IMG/VR virus record: IMGVR_UViG_3300021142_000082
Coordinates: 1 to 38,250 of that record
DNA length: 38,250 nucleotides
Strand: one strand, 5' to 3'
From: a virus
Positions 21,109 through 30,290 of the stretch are shown piece after piece (position 1 is the first letter of the stretch; the number at the start of each line of letters is the position of its first letter). The notes under the pieces were generated by a model, which saw nothing but the letters and a program-made list of their open reading frames with translations, had not been told where the DNA came from and searched no databases. The translations under genes were made by a program, and so were the position numbers.

Positions 21109-21633
21109 ATGTCAAAAGATAATATTTTGAATCCAGAAGGTTTGTTTGATCCATCATTAAGATTTGCATTTACAAACATTACGGAAGAAGAATTTGTTTC
21201 ACATTGGAACGGTAGCCCTATTAAAATAAAACCTGGTGATACTATTGAGTTATCCCATCACTTGGCTGTTAAGTTAACTAAAGAATTAGTTGACAGTATT
21301 ATGATAGGTAATGCAAAACTAGATGAATTGGCTAAAAATCAACCTTATTACCGTTCACCTATGGGTTCTTCTCTTGGTGTTCCCGCTGCTCGTAAAGTAT
21401 GGGAAGATAAAATTTGTCGTCAATTAGAAGTAAACGAAGAAAGTCCAGAAATGCAAATTATGAGAGCAAAGATTCGTGAAGAAATTATGAGTGATTTACA
21501 AGCAGAACCAACAGGAGGTACTCCTTTGTCTGTGGCTCCTGGTAGTATAGCTGAGTTTTCAGACTTGAATAATGCAAGAAAAGAAGATAAAGAAAAAGAA
21601 GAAATCAAAGTTAAGAAAATAAAAGTCAAATAA
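21109..21633 (+). CDS. Hypothetical structural-region protein (174 aa)
   Basis: The N-terminal part FAFTNITEEEFVSHWNGSPI followed by IKIKPGDTIELSHHLAVKLT and KELVDSIM is a conserved module I have seen in phage structural regions without a named function. The C-terminal part is charged and disordered, ending in a KEEIKVKKIKVK tail. First gene of its transcription unit. Confidence 0.7.
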   Translation: MSKDNILNPEGLFDPSLRFAFTNITEEEFVSHWNGSPIKIKPGDTIELSHHLAVKLTKELVDSIMIGNAKLDELAKNQPYYRSPMGSSLGVPAARKVWEDKICRQLEVNEESPEMQIMRAKIREEIMSDLQAEPTGGTPLSVAPGSIAEFSDLNNARKEDKEKEEIKVKKIKVK

Positions 21634-21636
21634 TAT

Positions 21637-22353
21637 ATGGGAATGTCCTTACTCAAACCTAGTCAAGTTAAGGATTTGAGAAATGAAGAATTAAATAAAA
21701 CAATTTTTAGAACTCAAGAAGTAACTCGAGCTTTAAATGATGCAAATATTAGATTAGCAAAAGTTGAATTAGATTTTAATAATACTTTAATAAAGAATCG
21801 TATAAAATGGGAGGAAGAAGAAAAAGAACACAGTGAAAGACTTTTAGAAATGAAAGAGGAAGTTAAAATACTTGAAGATAGAAAAAGGCAAGCTCTTATA
21901 CCTATACAAATGTACAAAGACCAAGCAGATCTTTTACTCAATGATGCTAAACTTATCAAAGAAGAATGGGAAATAAAAAATCATAAAATAGATGAATTAC
22001 AGGAACAATTGGAAGATAAATTAGATAGTTTATCTTCTCGTGAATCTGATGTTTTAGAATCCGAAAAGAAGTTAAACAATCGCAAAAAGGGTATAGACCA
22101 GCAAGCAGAAAATACTGCTTTAAATGCAGAACAATTAACTCTTAAGATGATTGACTTCAGCGAATATCAAAAGAAAGAAGAAGAAAAATTAAAAGAACGT
22201 AAAAAACTTACTGATATTATAGAAATTAATATTCAAGCCAAACTAGATAAAATAGCAAGAGATATAGAAGCCATAAGAGTTGAAAAAATAAAACTGGCTG
22301 ATATGAGAGGTGTTTTGGAAACAGAATTAAATAAATTATCCCCCTTTAAATAG
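21637..22353 (+). CDS. Long coiled-coil protein (238 aa)
   Basis: Almost entirely heptad-like charged helix (LRNEELNKTIFRTQEVTRAL; EEEEKEHSERLLEMKEEVKI; LQEQLEDKLDSLSSRESDVL). No globular domain. Its last codons (LSPFK-stop) lie in the TTATCCCCCTTT element and terminator. A structural or assembly role is likely given its position between capsid and tail genes. Confidence 0.75.
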   Translation: MGMSLLKPSQVKDLRNEELNKTIFRTQEVTRALNDANIRLAKVELDFNNTLIKNRIKWEEEEKEHSERLLEMKEEVKILEDRKRQALIPIQMYKDQADLLLNDAKLIKEEWEIKNHKIDELQEQLEDKLDSLSSRESDVLESEKKLNNRKKGIDQQAENTALNAEQLTLKMIDFSEYQKKEEEKLKERKKLTDIIEINIQAKLDKIARDIEAIRVEKIKLADMRGVLETELNKLSPFK

Positions 22354-22371
22354 GGGGATTTTTTGTATACC
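22336..22371 (+). promoter_or_regulatory. Late promoter candidate with TTATCCCCCTTT box (tail fibre genes)
   Basis: TTATCCCCCTTTAAA (22336-22350) with TATACC (22366-22371) 30 bp downstream of the box start and ATG 22380 8 nt later. The overlap with the terminator makes this a terminator-promoter hinge. Confidence 0.35.
22338..22364 (+). terminator. Rho-independent terminator overlapping a stop codon
   Basis: ATCCCCCT-TTAAAT-AGGGGGAT, an 8-bp stem with six-nt loop, then a T-tract. The TAG stop (22351-22353) lies in the loop/stem. It is the only one of the five TTATCCCCC copies with a complementary second arm. Confidence 0.9.
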
Positions 22372-22379
22372 ATAAGTAT

Positions 22380-22655
22380 ATGGCAATTTCTGCTCCAAGA
22401 GACAATAACCGTAAACCAGTTATGATAGCGACATTAAACACTGATGGGGTAACCCCAGCTTTGGTATATGTTAATCCAGTAAATAACGCTATTATGGCGA
22501 TAGATTCTATCACTGGTACAAGTTACCCTTCTGTAAATGCTCAAAAAGATGCTAACCGTATATCAACAGTTTGGGGAGTGTCTAGTGCTGATGGCATTAC
22601 TCCTATCCCTATCTATTGTGATTCATCAGGTAATTTATTAATAAAATCAACATAA
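22380..22655 (+). CDS. Small repeat-module virion protein (91 aa)
   Basis: Two degenerate copies of one ~40-residue module: PRDNNRKPVMIATLNTDGVT with VYVNP, and KDANRISTVWGVSSADGITP with IPIYCD. The same module starts the next protein (PRDNNRIAVIGGTSSTDGIT with IYVDP). Likely a beta-strand domain of tail appendages. Function unknown. Confidence 0.65.
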   Translation: MAISAPRDNNRKPVMIATLNTDGVTPALVYVNPVNNAIMAIDSITGTSYPSVNAQKDANRISTVWGVSSADGITPIPIYCDSSGNLLIKST

Positions 22656-22658
22656 TTT

Positions 22659-24065
22659 ATGACAAATATTTCGTTCCCTAGAGATAATAACAGAATAGCA
22701 GTTATAGGTGGTACATCATCAACTGATGGTATTACACCAACAACAATATATGTAGACCCAACAACTCACAGAATGTTGGTTAATTCAACAGGTAGCAGTT
22801 CTATTGTTCTAGGTACTACAACTATCACAGGTGGGACAACTGGACAGCTTTTATACGATAACGGTGGTGTTGTCGGAGAATTAGCAGTAGCAACATATCC
22901 ATCACTTACAGAATTATCTTATGTAAAAGGAGTTACCTCTGCTATCCAAACTCAATTAAACAACAAACAAGCTTCTGGTACTTATGTTACGGCTATTGGT
23001 GTAACAACAGCTAACGGTGTTAGTGGTTCTTCTTCTGGCGGTACTACTCCTAACTTAACAATGACTTTAGGAGCAATAACACCAACAAGTGTTACTATCG
23101 GTACTCTTGGATATTCTGATACGAATATTCTTATTTCAGGACAGGCGAATGTAAACACTTATGATCAGTTTATTATCCAAAACACCAACTCGGGTGCAGC
23201 AGCTTCAGCCGATTTCGTTGTGTCTAATAATAATAGTACATCAACAACATACTACGGTAATTTTGGAATGAACTCTTCGGGTTTTTCAGGAAGTGGTGCG
23301 TTAAATGGTGTTAATAATGTATATCTAACTGCAACAACAGGAGATCTAGTAGTTGGTACAACTACATCAAATGCGATTCATTTCGTAATAAATGGAGGAA
23401 CAACTGATGCAATGACAATAAATACTGCAAATATTGTATCAATTCCAAACTTAGCAGTAGGTTGGACTTCAACAGCAACTGTCGCAGGAACTACTACACT
23501 TACTGTAGCAAGTAACTATCAACAATATTTTACAGGTACTTCAACTCAAACAGTTTTACTTCCAACAACATCAATAGTAGCAGGGCAACAATACTCAATT
23601 ACGAATCAATCAACAGGAAGTGTTACAGTTCAATCTTCAGGAGCAAATACCATTATTGTACTAGGGGCAGGACAATCAGCAGTATTCACAGCTTTAACTG
23701 CAACTCCTACAACTGCAGCAAACTGGGCATTTTCTTTAATTGATTATTTTGGAATAACAAACGCAATTACAGCTTCAGGTAATGCGGCAACAATTAATCT
23801 TGCATATAAAACAAATGTAGTAACAAATAATTCTGCAGCAACTCTTACAGTAACAATTCCAACTGCTGGTGCAGTAGATAAAGAAATGAGAGTTGTATCG
23901 ATAGTAGACTTTAGTGCAGTAGCTCAAACTTTAGCTTGGGTAAATACAGAAAATTCAACAGTAACAGCACCAGTACTCACAAACGGGTCGACGACCTTAC
24001 CACTAACGGTAGGATTCCAATATAACGCGGCAACTTCAAAATGGAGATGCATAGCGTCAGCATAA
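22659..24065 (+). CDS. Tail fibre-like protein (468 aa)
   Basis: The N-terminal RDNNR module (residues 6-45) is followed by long Thr/Ser/Gly-rich beta stretches typical of trimeric fibre shafts (QLNNKQASGTYVTAIGVTTA, LTVASNYQQYFTGTSTQTVL) and a C-terminal domain (NNSAATLTVTIPTAGAVDKE; VGFQYNAATSKWRCIASA). It probably forms an adhesin or fibre contacting the host. The DNA becomes more GC-rich in the last ~100 bp. Confidence 0.75.
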   Translation: MTNISFPRDNNRIAVIGGTSSTDGITPTTIYVDPTTHRMLVNSTGSSSIVLGTTTITGGTTGQLLYDNGGVVGELAVATYPSLTELSYVKGVTSAIQTQLNNKQASGTYVTAIGVTTANGVSGSSSGGTTPNLTMTLGAITPTSVTIGTLGYSDTNILISGQANVNTYDQFIIQNTNSGAAASADFVVSNNNSTSTTYYGNFGMNSSGFSGSGALNGVNNVYLTATTGDLVVGTTTSNAIHFVINGGTTDAMTINTANIVSIPNLAVGWTSTATVAGTTTLTVASNYQQYFTGTSTQTVLLPTTSIVAGQQYSITNQSTGSVTVQSSGANTIIVLGAGQSAVFTALTATPTTAANWAFSLIDYFGITNAITASGNAATINLAYKTNVVTNNSAATLTVTIPTAGAVDKEMRVVSIVDFSAVAQTLAWVNTENSTVTAPVLTNGSTTLPLTVGFQYNAATSKWRCIASA

Positions 24066-24069
24066 ATAT

Positions 24070-24357
24070 ATGGCACACTTCGCAGAAATAGACAAAAACA
24101 ATATTGTGCTTCGAACGATCGTCGCAGAACAGGATTTTATAGATTCTGGCGCTGTTGGCGACCCAAAGAATTGGATACAAACCTCATACAATACCTATGG
24201 CGGAAAACACGAAAAAGGCGGAACTCCACTCCGTGGCAACTATGGTGGACCCGGCATGATATACGACAGGGAAATGGACGCTTTTATATATCCGAAGCCA
24301 AATCCAGATGCAGTGTTAAATAAGAAAACCTTCCTTTGGGAAACAAAGGAGAATTAA
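24070..24357 (+). CDS. Conserved phage protein of the MAHFAEI type (95 aa)
   Basis: MAHFAEIDKNNIVLRTIVAE, then WIQTSYNTYGGKHEKGGTPL, RGNYGGPGMIYDREMDAFIY and LWETKEN. This is a widespread small protein in cyanophages and other aquatic phages (pattern VxxVIVAEQDFI...SYNT...LRGNYAGIGxxYD...FxxPKP). Its role is not established; it may be virion-associated. Codons are clearly more GC-rich than neighbours, suggesting recent acquisition with the next gene. Confidence 0.8.
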   Translation: MAHFAEIDKNNIVLRTIVAEQDFIDSGAVGDPKNWIQTSYNTYGGKHEKGGTPLRGNYGGPGMIYDREMDAFIYPKPNPDAVLNKKTFLWETKEN

Positions 24358-24360
24358 TAT

Positions 24361-25170
24361 ATGGCAACCATCAATTTATTAGTAGTCGCCGGAGGCGGAT
24401 CAGGAGGAGAAGGAAATAACCCAAACATGGGCGGTGGTGGTGGTGCGGGTGGATACATCAGCAATACTTCTTTTACTGTGACTCCTCAAGCATACACGGT
24501 GACTGTTGGTGCAGGAGGTGGAAGAACTCTAAACGGAAATAACTCAGTCTTTAATACTCAAACTGCACACGGAGGAGGTACGGGAGGCGGACTCTCAGGA
24601 ACTGGCGTAAAAAACGGTGCGAATGGCGGATCGGGCGGCGGAGGTGCTGCCCAAAGCGGAACAGGTGGAACGGCGACCGAAGGAAATGCCGGAGGTACGG
24701 GAGATACCAGCGCAAACTCAGGAGGAGGTGGCGGAGGCGCGGGGGCAGTCGGAACAAACGGATCAGGCAACGGAGGTGGAAACGGAGGCGTCGGACTTTC
24801 AAACTCAATTTCAGGTTCTGCTACATTTTACGCAGGTGGAGGAGGTGCGGCAACTGTAAACAATAGCGCCCCAGGCGGAAACGGTGGAGGAGGTACTGGA
24901 GGTGCATTTAACGTATCAGGAACCGCAGGAACAGCCAATACTGGTGGTGGAGGCGGAGGAAGCGACAATACTGGAGTCGGCGGAGTCGGTGGCTCAGGAA
25001 TAGTTATAATTGCATATCACACAGACGGAAGCGACGGCGTGTCAACATCTTCAACTGGTGGTACAATAACAACATCAGGCTCCTTCACGATTCACACATT
25101 CACAACATCAAGCACGTGGACAATGGTCGCAGCGGCCACGGCAAAAGGTAGATTCTTAGTATTCATGTAA
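24361..25170 (+). CDS. Glycine-rich tail adhesin-like protein (269 aa)
   Basis: INLLVVAGGGSGGEGN leads into dense poly-Gly repeats (GGGGGAGGY; GGGGAAQSGTGGT; GGGGGGSDNTG), then SGIVIIAYHTDG and a strand-rich end (GSFTIHTFTTSSTWTMV). Gly-rich bundles of this kind (phage S16 gp38-like polyglycine sandwiches and glycine-rich domain proteins) form fibre tips that bind receptors and vary quickly. Base composition is much richer in GC than the rest of the genome. Confidence 0.8.
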   Translation: MATINLLVVAGGGSGGEGNNPNMGGGGGAGGYISNTSFTVTPQAYTVTVGAGGGRTLNGNNSVFNTQTAHGGGTGGGLSGTGVKNGANGGSGGGGAAQSGTGGTATEGNAGGTGDTSANSGGGGGGAGAVGTNGSGNGGGNGGVGLSNSISGSATFYAGGGGAATVNNSAPGGNGGGGTGGAFNVSGTAGTANTGGGGGGSDNTGVGGVGGSGIVIIAYHTDGSDGVSTSSTGGTITTSGSFTIHTFTTSSTWTMVAAATAKGRFLVFM

Positions 25171-25178
25171 AATAATAT

Positions 25179-27365
25179 ATGGCATATAGATACGAAAACA
25201 ACGATATAGTAATTGACGGATGGGAAAAAGGAATACAACCTTCTCCTCATTCTGGTTTAGGCAGCATAAAATGTGCTAACGTCTCTACTGAAACAGATGT
25301 AATAATGTGTAATTATTCCAGAAAGCAATTGACACAAAACTACACTGTAACTGCTACTCTTACAGAACAGGTAACTCCTAGTCAGGATATTCTGTATACT
25401 TCAAGTGATAACAGCTACATACTTGCAGGTTCGTGGGTTACTATCTCAAGCTCGACAATGCCACAAGTGCCTAATGGTACTTATTGGATAGCTTATTCTT
25501 ATCAATCTGGAACAAAAAAATTAGGCTTAGCTTATACCTACAATGGTACAGCTATTACTTTAAATAGTGGGGTGGCACATACTGCAAATCTTACTTTCTT
25601 AGCAAATGCAAGTGCAGTGGGAGGAATAATGGCTACTCCCGTACAATCAGCAACAGAATTTTACAATGATTCATCTGGCAATTTACAGAATAGATATTAT
25701 ATTTTAGATTCAGAAGGGCACGTTTGGGTAAATGATACAGCTGTTGCGACAGCTGGTATGACTTGGGCACAAATAGATACAGCAACAGCGAGGTCTTCCG
25801 CTTCCTTAACTACAACAGCGAAAGCGACAGGTTTGGCGGTGTACAATGGTTGGTTATTCTTATTTATCCAGGATACCATATTGTGTAAATTTACCGCTGA
25901 ATTAGGGATTAATATAACCGCTTTAACTATTACTTATGGCTCAACACCAACAGGTACAGGGTGGGTTAAAACGGGGGGAATACAATCATTAAATACTCCA
26001 ACAGGAATAAATAACCCACACTTTGCTTATACTAGTAAAGCAGGGGCTTTGTATTGGGTAGATGGTTCATTCGTTGGTTCATTGTTTGCAACAGCTGGTA
26101 CTCCAAACTTATGGTCATCTGCAAGTTACGTGTTTTCTACAACAACATTAACAGTTTCTACTTTGATAAATGGTGTAAAACCTTACGGCGGTATGCCGAT
26201 TGATTTCTTTTCTAATGCAGGAACAAGTAATGTGCCAACAGGAGTAACCGCTGGAGCAACGTATTATGTTAAAGTTGGTTCAGTTACGGTGAACAGCGGG
26301 AACATACAATTCCAAGTAGCGGCAACTCCAACAGGGTCAGCAATAAGTTTAAGTGGGGGAAGTGGGACACAGTATTTTACAACTTTTGATCCGACAAACA
26401 CCTCAACTTATATTTTCTCACCTCAAGCTTTGACAATTCCTCAACAACAAGATATAGCTCAATGTTTGACAGAGATAGGAAGTAATATTTTAATAGGCTG
26501 TAAGTCCAATACTGTTTATTTCTGGGATGGTTTTTCAACAACACCTAATGGCTTCTTATTTTTGCCAGAACAAAATGTAACAAATATGATTACTGTTAAC
26601 AATATGGCTTATGTTTTTGCAGGTTCTCGTGGAAATATTTATATCACAAACGGAAATACTTCTTCTCTTGTGGTTACTGTACCAGATTATATTACTGGAC
26701 AAATTACTCCGTATTTTACTTGGGGTGGAGTGATGTATTCAGGGGGTAAAGTATGGTTCTCTATAAATGACGAAAATGCCGTACACTCAGGTACTTGTGG
26801 TGGTATATGGTCATTTACACCAACTCAAAATTTGTTTATAGGACAAGACACTGGATTAGCTTTAAAACTTGAGAATCAATCATCTTATGGTACATATAAC
26901 GGAGTAGCTAATGTTTTGATACATCAATACAATCAGAACGCTTTAGGGTCACAATATTATAGTGCTTGGACATCTGATTCAGTTTCAGGTGCTACTTATG
27001 GCATAGATGGTTCAAGTCAAACGCCTTATACTTCAGGACAGACTGTAATAGAAACAGATATGATACCAGTCGGTGATTATTTAGATAAAGGGAATTTTAC
27101 TTCTGTTAATACAAAATACAGTGCTAAATTGGTTTCAGGGGAAAGCGTACAACTAAAATGGCGTACATCTTTAACTGATAGTTGGAATGCATTTACTGAC
27201 ACAAAAAGTGGAACTGATAGTGTTATTGGTAGTTTAGGAAATACTTTTGAAATACCTTTCTCAAATATAATGATGATACAATTTCAGATTATATTAACTT
27301 CTACATCTTCTTCCCCTAGTTTTGTGAGATTAAAAGAATTACGTTTAAGAAAAATAAAAAAATAA
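25179..27365 (+). CDS. Large tail protein, tail tubular B/stabilisation-like (728 aa)
   Basis: Beta-propeller-like repeats with NILIGCKSNTVYFWDG, MAYVFAGSRGNIYITNG, YPLS-free strands and aromatic blades (GALYWVDGSFVG; GKVWFSINDEN). Ends in a separate beta domain (SVQLKWRTSLTDSW) with basic tail LRLRKIKK. Large propeller-like proteins beside the head-tail adaptor are the nozzle proteins of podoviruses (T7 gp12-like). Identification by size, architecture and context. Confidence 0.65.
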   Translation: MAYRYENNDIVIDGWEKGIQPSPHSGLGSIKCANVSTETDVIMCNYSRKQLTQNYTVTATLTEQVTPSQDILYTSSDNSYILAGSWVTISSSTMPQVPNGTYWIAYSYQSGTKKLGLAYTYNGTAITLNSGVAHTANLTFLANASAVGGIMATPVQSATEFYNDSSGNLQNRYYILDSEGHVWVNDTAVATAGMTWAQIDTATARSSASLTTTAKATGLAVYNGWLFLFIQDTILCKFTAELGINITALTITYGSTPTGTGWVKTGGIQSLNTPTGINNPHFAYTSKAGALYWVDGSFVGSLFATAGTPNLWSSASYVFSTTTLTVSTLINGVKPYGGMPIDFFSNAGTSNVPTGVTAGATYYVKVGSVTVNSGNIQFQVAATPTGSAISLSGGSGTQYFTTFDPTNTSTYIFSPQALTIPQQQDIAQCLTEIGSNILIGCKSNTVYFWDGFSTTPNGFLFLPEQNVTNMITVNNMAYVFAGSRGNIYITNGNTSSLVVTVPDYITGQITPYFTWGGVMYSGGKVWFSINDENAVHSGTCGGIWSFTPTQNLFIGQDTGLALKLENQSSYGTYNGVANVLIHQYNQNALGSQYYSAWTSDSVSGATYGIDGSSQTPYTSGQTVIETDMIPVGDYLDKGNFTSVNTKYSAKLVSGESVQLKWRTSLTDSWNAFTDTKSGTDSVIGSLGNTFEIPFSNIMMIQFQIILTSTSSSPSFVRLKELRLRKIKK

Positions 27366-27368
27366 TTT

Positions 27369-27902
27369 ATGACGAATCAAAGTTTTGATGATAAGGTAAC
27401 TGGAATATCGCAAGACAATTATAATGAAAATTCTGGGATAAACCAATTTGCTTTAACCCAAACACCTTATCACGTACACAATGGATTAGATACACCGAAT
27501 GTATCTTTCCTAAATATAACGAACAGAAGCGAAGTTTTGCATTTAATTGTACCTGGAACACTAGCTGCTACTTCTGGTAATTATGGTGTATTCTTTATTG
27601 CACCTTATAAATGTGTTTTTAAAGCAGCGACTGAAGTACATTCAGGATTAGGAACGGATTCAGGGGCTGTAACTTTAAATGTTGAAAAACTAACTGGAAC
27701 AGCAGCTACTGGCGGGGGTACGTCATTACTTGCTACTGGTTTCAATCTAAAAGCCACAATAAATACGGTACAAAAAGGTACATTAAAAACAATAGCTAAT
27801 ACTAATTTTAATCTAGCTATTGGTGATCGTCTAGGTTTAGTATTGACAGGTACTCCAACTAGTGTAAATCACGTAGTTGTTATGGTTACTTTAAGTTATT
27901 AG
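27369..27902 (+). CDS. Virion protein with HxHNG motif (177 aa)
   Basis: The N-terminal helix (DKVTGISQDNYNENSGINQF) is followed by TPYHVHNGLDTPNV, a recurring fibre/tail metal-binding-like motif (HxHNG), and a beta jelly-roll-like C-terminus (SVNHVVVMVTLSY). Likely a small tail or fibre component. Stop followed at once by the TTATCCCCCTTT element. Confidence 0.6.
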   Translation: MTNQSFDDKVTGISQDNYNENSGINQFALTQTPYHVHNGLDTPNVSFLNITNRSEVLHLIVPGTLAATSGNYGVFFIAPYKCVFKAATEVHSGLGTDSGAVTLNVEKLTGTAATGGGTSLLATGFNLKATINTVQKGTLKTIANTNFNLAIGDRLGLVLTGTPTSVNHVVVMVTLSY

Positions 27903-27939
27903 TTATCCCCCTTTAAAAATCGTTAATTTAATATATATT
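27903..27939 (+). promoter_or_regulatory. Late promoter candidate with TTATCCCCCTTT box (adaptor)
   Basis: TTATCCCCCTTTAAAAA (27903-27919) right after a stop; TATATT (27934-27939) 31 bp downstream of the box start (5/6 match to -10). ATG 27948 comes 8 nt later. Confidence 0.45.
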
Positions 27940-27947
27940 ATATAAAT

Positions 27948-28865
27948 ATGAGAACTTATAGCGGATATTTGTTAGATATACCAAGATACATAAACAATAC
28001 AGATTCTGATAATGTTACTTGGGCAATGGAAGAAATTAATCAATCATTACGATACTTAACAAGCCGTTATTATTTTAATGAACGCAGTTATATTGTTCCA
28101 GGAGGCACTGTTGCTCAACAGACTTTTTACAATCTCCCTCCACAAGTTAAAAAACTTATAAACGTTACGGTCACTATCGGCGGTGTTCTTTGGTCTGTTA
28201 AAGAGTGTCCTTCTCGTGAATATTGGGATAATTTAAATACGGTTACTTTCTACCAAGACTTCCCTTCTTTCTTTTTTGTTTACAACAATAAAGTAGGCAT
28301 TTTCCCAACACCAGCATCAAACGGTAATGTCATAACTATGAACTATAAAACCCGTATTGTTGATTTGTCTCAAGCTGACGTTACTCAAACAACAAACGCA
28401 ACTACTGTGTCAATAACAACTAATACTGCTACAGTTACTGCTTCAGGAAGTACATTCACTAATTCAATGGCAGGTCAATGGTTACGAATACCTTTTTCAA
28501 CAACTAACGCTTCTTGCGGAGATAATCAGTGGTATCAAATAGACACGATAACAAGTGCAACGGTATTGACTTTAAAAAACAACTATACAGGAGCGACAGT
28601 TGCAGGAGCTAACTTTACGATCGGTGAAGAGCCTTTATTGCCAGAAGATTATCAAGACTTGCCATTATTCAGAATGGCAGAAATATACTATACAACGAGA
28701 TTCCCTGATGCTACCAGAGCGAAACTGTATGCGGATAAATATGCGGAAGGATATGCAGCTTTAGATGAGGAATACGGTTCTAAATCAACTAATGTGATTC
28801 TAACAGATACAAGTCAACAAATTAATAATATGAACCTATTTCAAAGGTCAGTAAGCCAAAATTAA
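27948..28865 (+). CDS. Head-tail adaptor / tail tubular A-like protein (305 aa)
   Basis: Helical beginning (NVTWAMEEINQSLRYLTSRY), beta section (PPQVKKLINVTVTIGGVLWS), an inserted strand-rich Thr domain (residues ~140-215), then EEPLLPEDYQDLPLFRMAEI and YYTTRFPDATRAKLYADKYA, the helical end typical of podovirus gatekeepers (T7 gp11-like, LLPEDxxxLL...A). It closes the portal and connects the nozzle. Position next to the large tail protein supports this. Confidence 0.7.
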   Translation: MRTYSGYLLDIPRYINNTDSDNVTWAMEEINQSLRYLTSRYYFNERSYIVPGGTVAQQTFYNLPPQVKKLINVTVTIGGVLWSVKECPSREYWDNLNTVTFYQDFPSFFFVYNNKVGIFPTPASNGNVITMNYKTRIVDLSQADVTQTTNATTVSITTNTATVTASGSTFTNSMAGQWLRIPFSTTNASCGDNQWYQIDTITSATVLTLKNNYTGATVAGANFTIGEEPLLPEDYQDLPLFRMAEIYYTTRFPDATRAKLYADKYAEGYAALDEEYGSKSTNVILTDTSQQINNMNLFQRSVSQN

Positions 28866-28868
28866 TAT

Positions 28869-30290
28869 ATGAATCCACTACAACAATCAGCATTATATGG
28901 TAACTATACTCAACCACCAGCAAGTGTGGGTGTTCAAGCAAAATCACCAGTTACGCCAGCAAGTACAAACTTATTGCCATCTAATCAAGTAAAAAAAACA
29001 ACACCAGTTTCTTCTACAAAAAGCACTACAAATGGTACTTCAGGTAGTAATTCTGGTTTACCAAATGGTTTTAGTTTGTCAACTTTACAAACTCAAAAAG
29101 CCCTTAACGCTAAAGGAGCAGGTCTTACAGAAGACGGTCTTATGGGTCCAAAAACTCAAGCAGCTATAGCAAAATATAGTACACCAGCTGCTTCAACAAA
29201 CACGTCTACTGTTTCAACACCATCAACGACAACAGCTCAAACAGCACCAACAGGTTATACTCCTAATGCTGGATTGTATGGTCAATTAATTACAGGAGCA
29301 GCTAATACAGCTGCTGGAAGTCAAGCTGTTGGTCAACAAGCACAAGACATTGCAGCTAAAGCAGGACAGCAAATATCTGATATCGGCAAACAAGCTGCAC
29401 AAACAGAAGGAGAATACAACACAGGGATTATATCTCCTCGTGCTCAAGGTCTCAATCAAATTGTGGCTCAAACAGCAGCTGGTCAACAGCAAGCAGTCGC
29501 TCAAGGTGCTTCACAGGCTTTGCAAGGTACTTCTCAAGCTCTTACTGGACAATCTCAAGCACAAAATGCATTGCAGAGTGCTGGTAATGCAGCAGCACCT
29601 CAACTTGCTTCTTATAGTCAACAAGCATTTAATCCAGTTACTGGTTCGTTTAGCGGAGGGACTACTGGTGGTTCATTAAATGATGCTGTTAGTAATGTTA
29701 TTCAAAAGCTTACATCTGGACAAATGACTTATGACCAAGCAACACAGGCTTTATCTGGATATGGTCAAGGAGGAATAGATGCTTTGCAAAAAGCATTACC
29801 ATCAGGATATAGTGCTTCTCAATCTAGTACCTTATCTGCTCAACAAGGTTCAATCAAACCAGCTTATGATTATGCTACAAAAGCGGTTTCTAATCTTGAA
29901 ACAACATTAGGTAATTTAGGTTTTTTACAAAGCACAAATATACCAGCAGTAAATGCGGGAGCTAACTGGTTTTCTAAAACATTTGGTGTTAATTCTGATG
30001 CAACTCGTGCTTATACTGGTGCTGTTGCAGAAGCTCGCAGTGCTATACAGAAACTTCTTGCAAGTACACAAGGTGGAACTCCTACTGATTATGTAGGACA
30101 ATCAAATGCACTTCTTCCTGATGAACCAACTCCAAATGATATTGCAGCAGCAAAACAAACTCTTGAAAAATTGGGTGGAGCTAAAGTTAATATTTATGGC
30201 AATCCTGGAACATCAAATAGTACTTCAGGCAGTCAGACTGAAGGTAGTACAATAACAACACCTTATGGATCAATCAACCCAAATCTCTAA
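28869..30290 (+). CDS. Internal virion protein with PG-binding-like motif (473 aa)
   Basis: After a disordered Ser/Thr/Pro lead, residues ~75-110 read LQTQKALNAKGAGLTEDGLM followed by GPKTQAAIAKY, a peptidoglycan-binding_1 motif. A long Ala/Gln helical middle follows (QQAQDIAAKAGQQISDIGKQ), then another domain (LEKLGGAKVNIYG). Ala/Gln-rich helices are usual for ejection proteins released into the cell. Overlaps the next gene by 26 bp. Confidence 0.65.
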   Translation: MNPLQQSALYGNYTQPPASVGVQAKSPVTPASTNLLPSNQVKKTTPVSSTKSTTNGTSGSNSGLPNGFSLSTLQTQKALNAKGAGLTEDGLMGPKTQAAIAKYSTPAASTNTSTVSTPSTTTAQTAPTGYTPNAGLYGQLITGAANTAAGSQAVGQQAQDIAAKAGQQISDIGKQAAQTEGEYNTGIISPRAQGLNQIVAQTAAGQQQAVAQGASQALQGTSQALTGQSQAQNALQSAGNAAAPQLASYSQQAFNPVTGSFSGGTTGGSLNDAVSNVIQKLTSGQMTYDQATQALSGYGQGGIDALQKALPSGYSASQSSTLSAQQGSIKPAYDYATKAVSNLETTLGNLGFLQSTNIPAVNAGANWFSKTFGVNSDATRAYTGAVAEARSAIQKLLASTQGGTPTDYVGQSNALLPDEPTPNDIAAAKQTLEKLGGAKVNIYGNPGTSNSTSGSQTEGSTITTPYGSINPNL

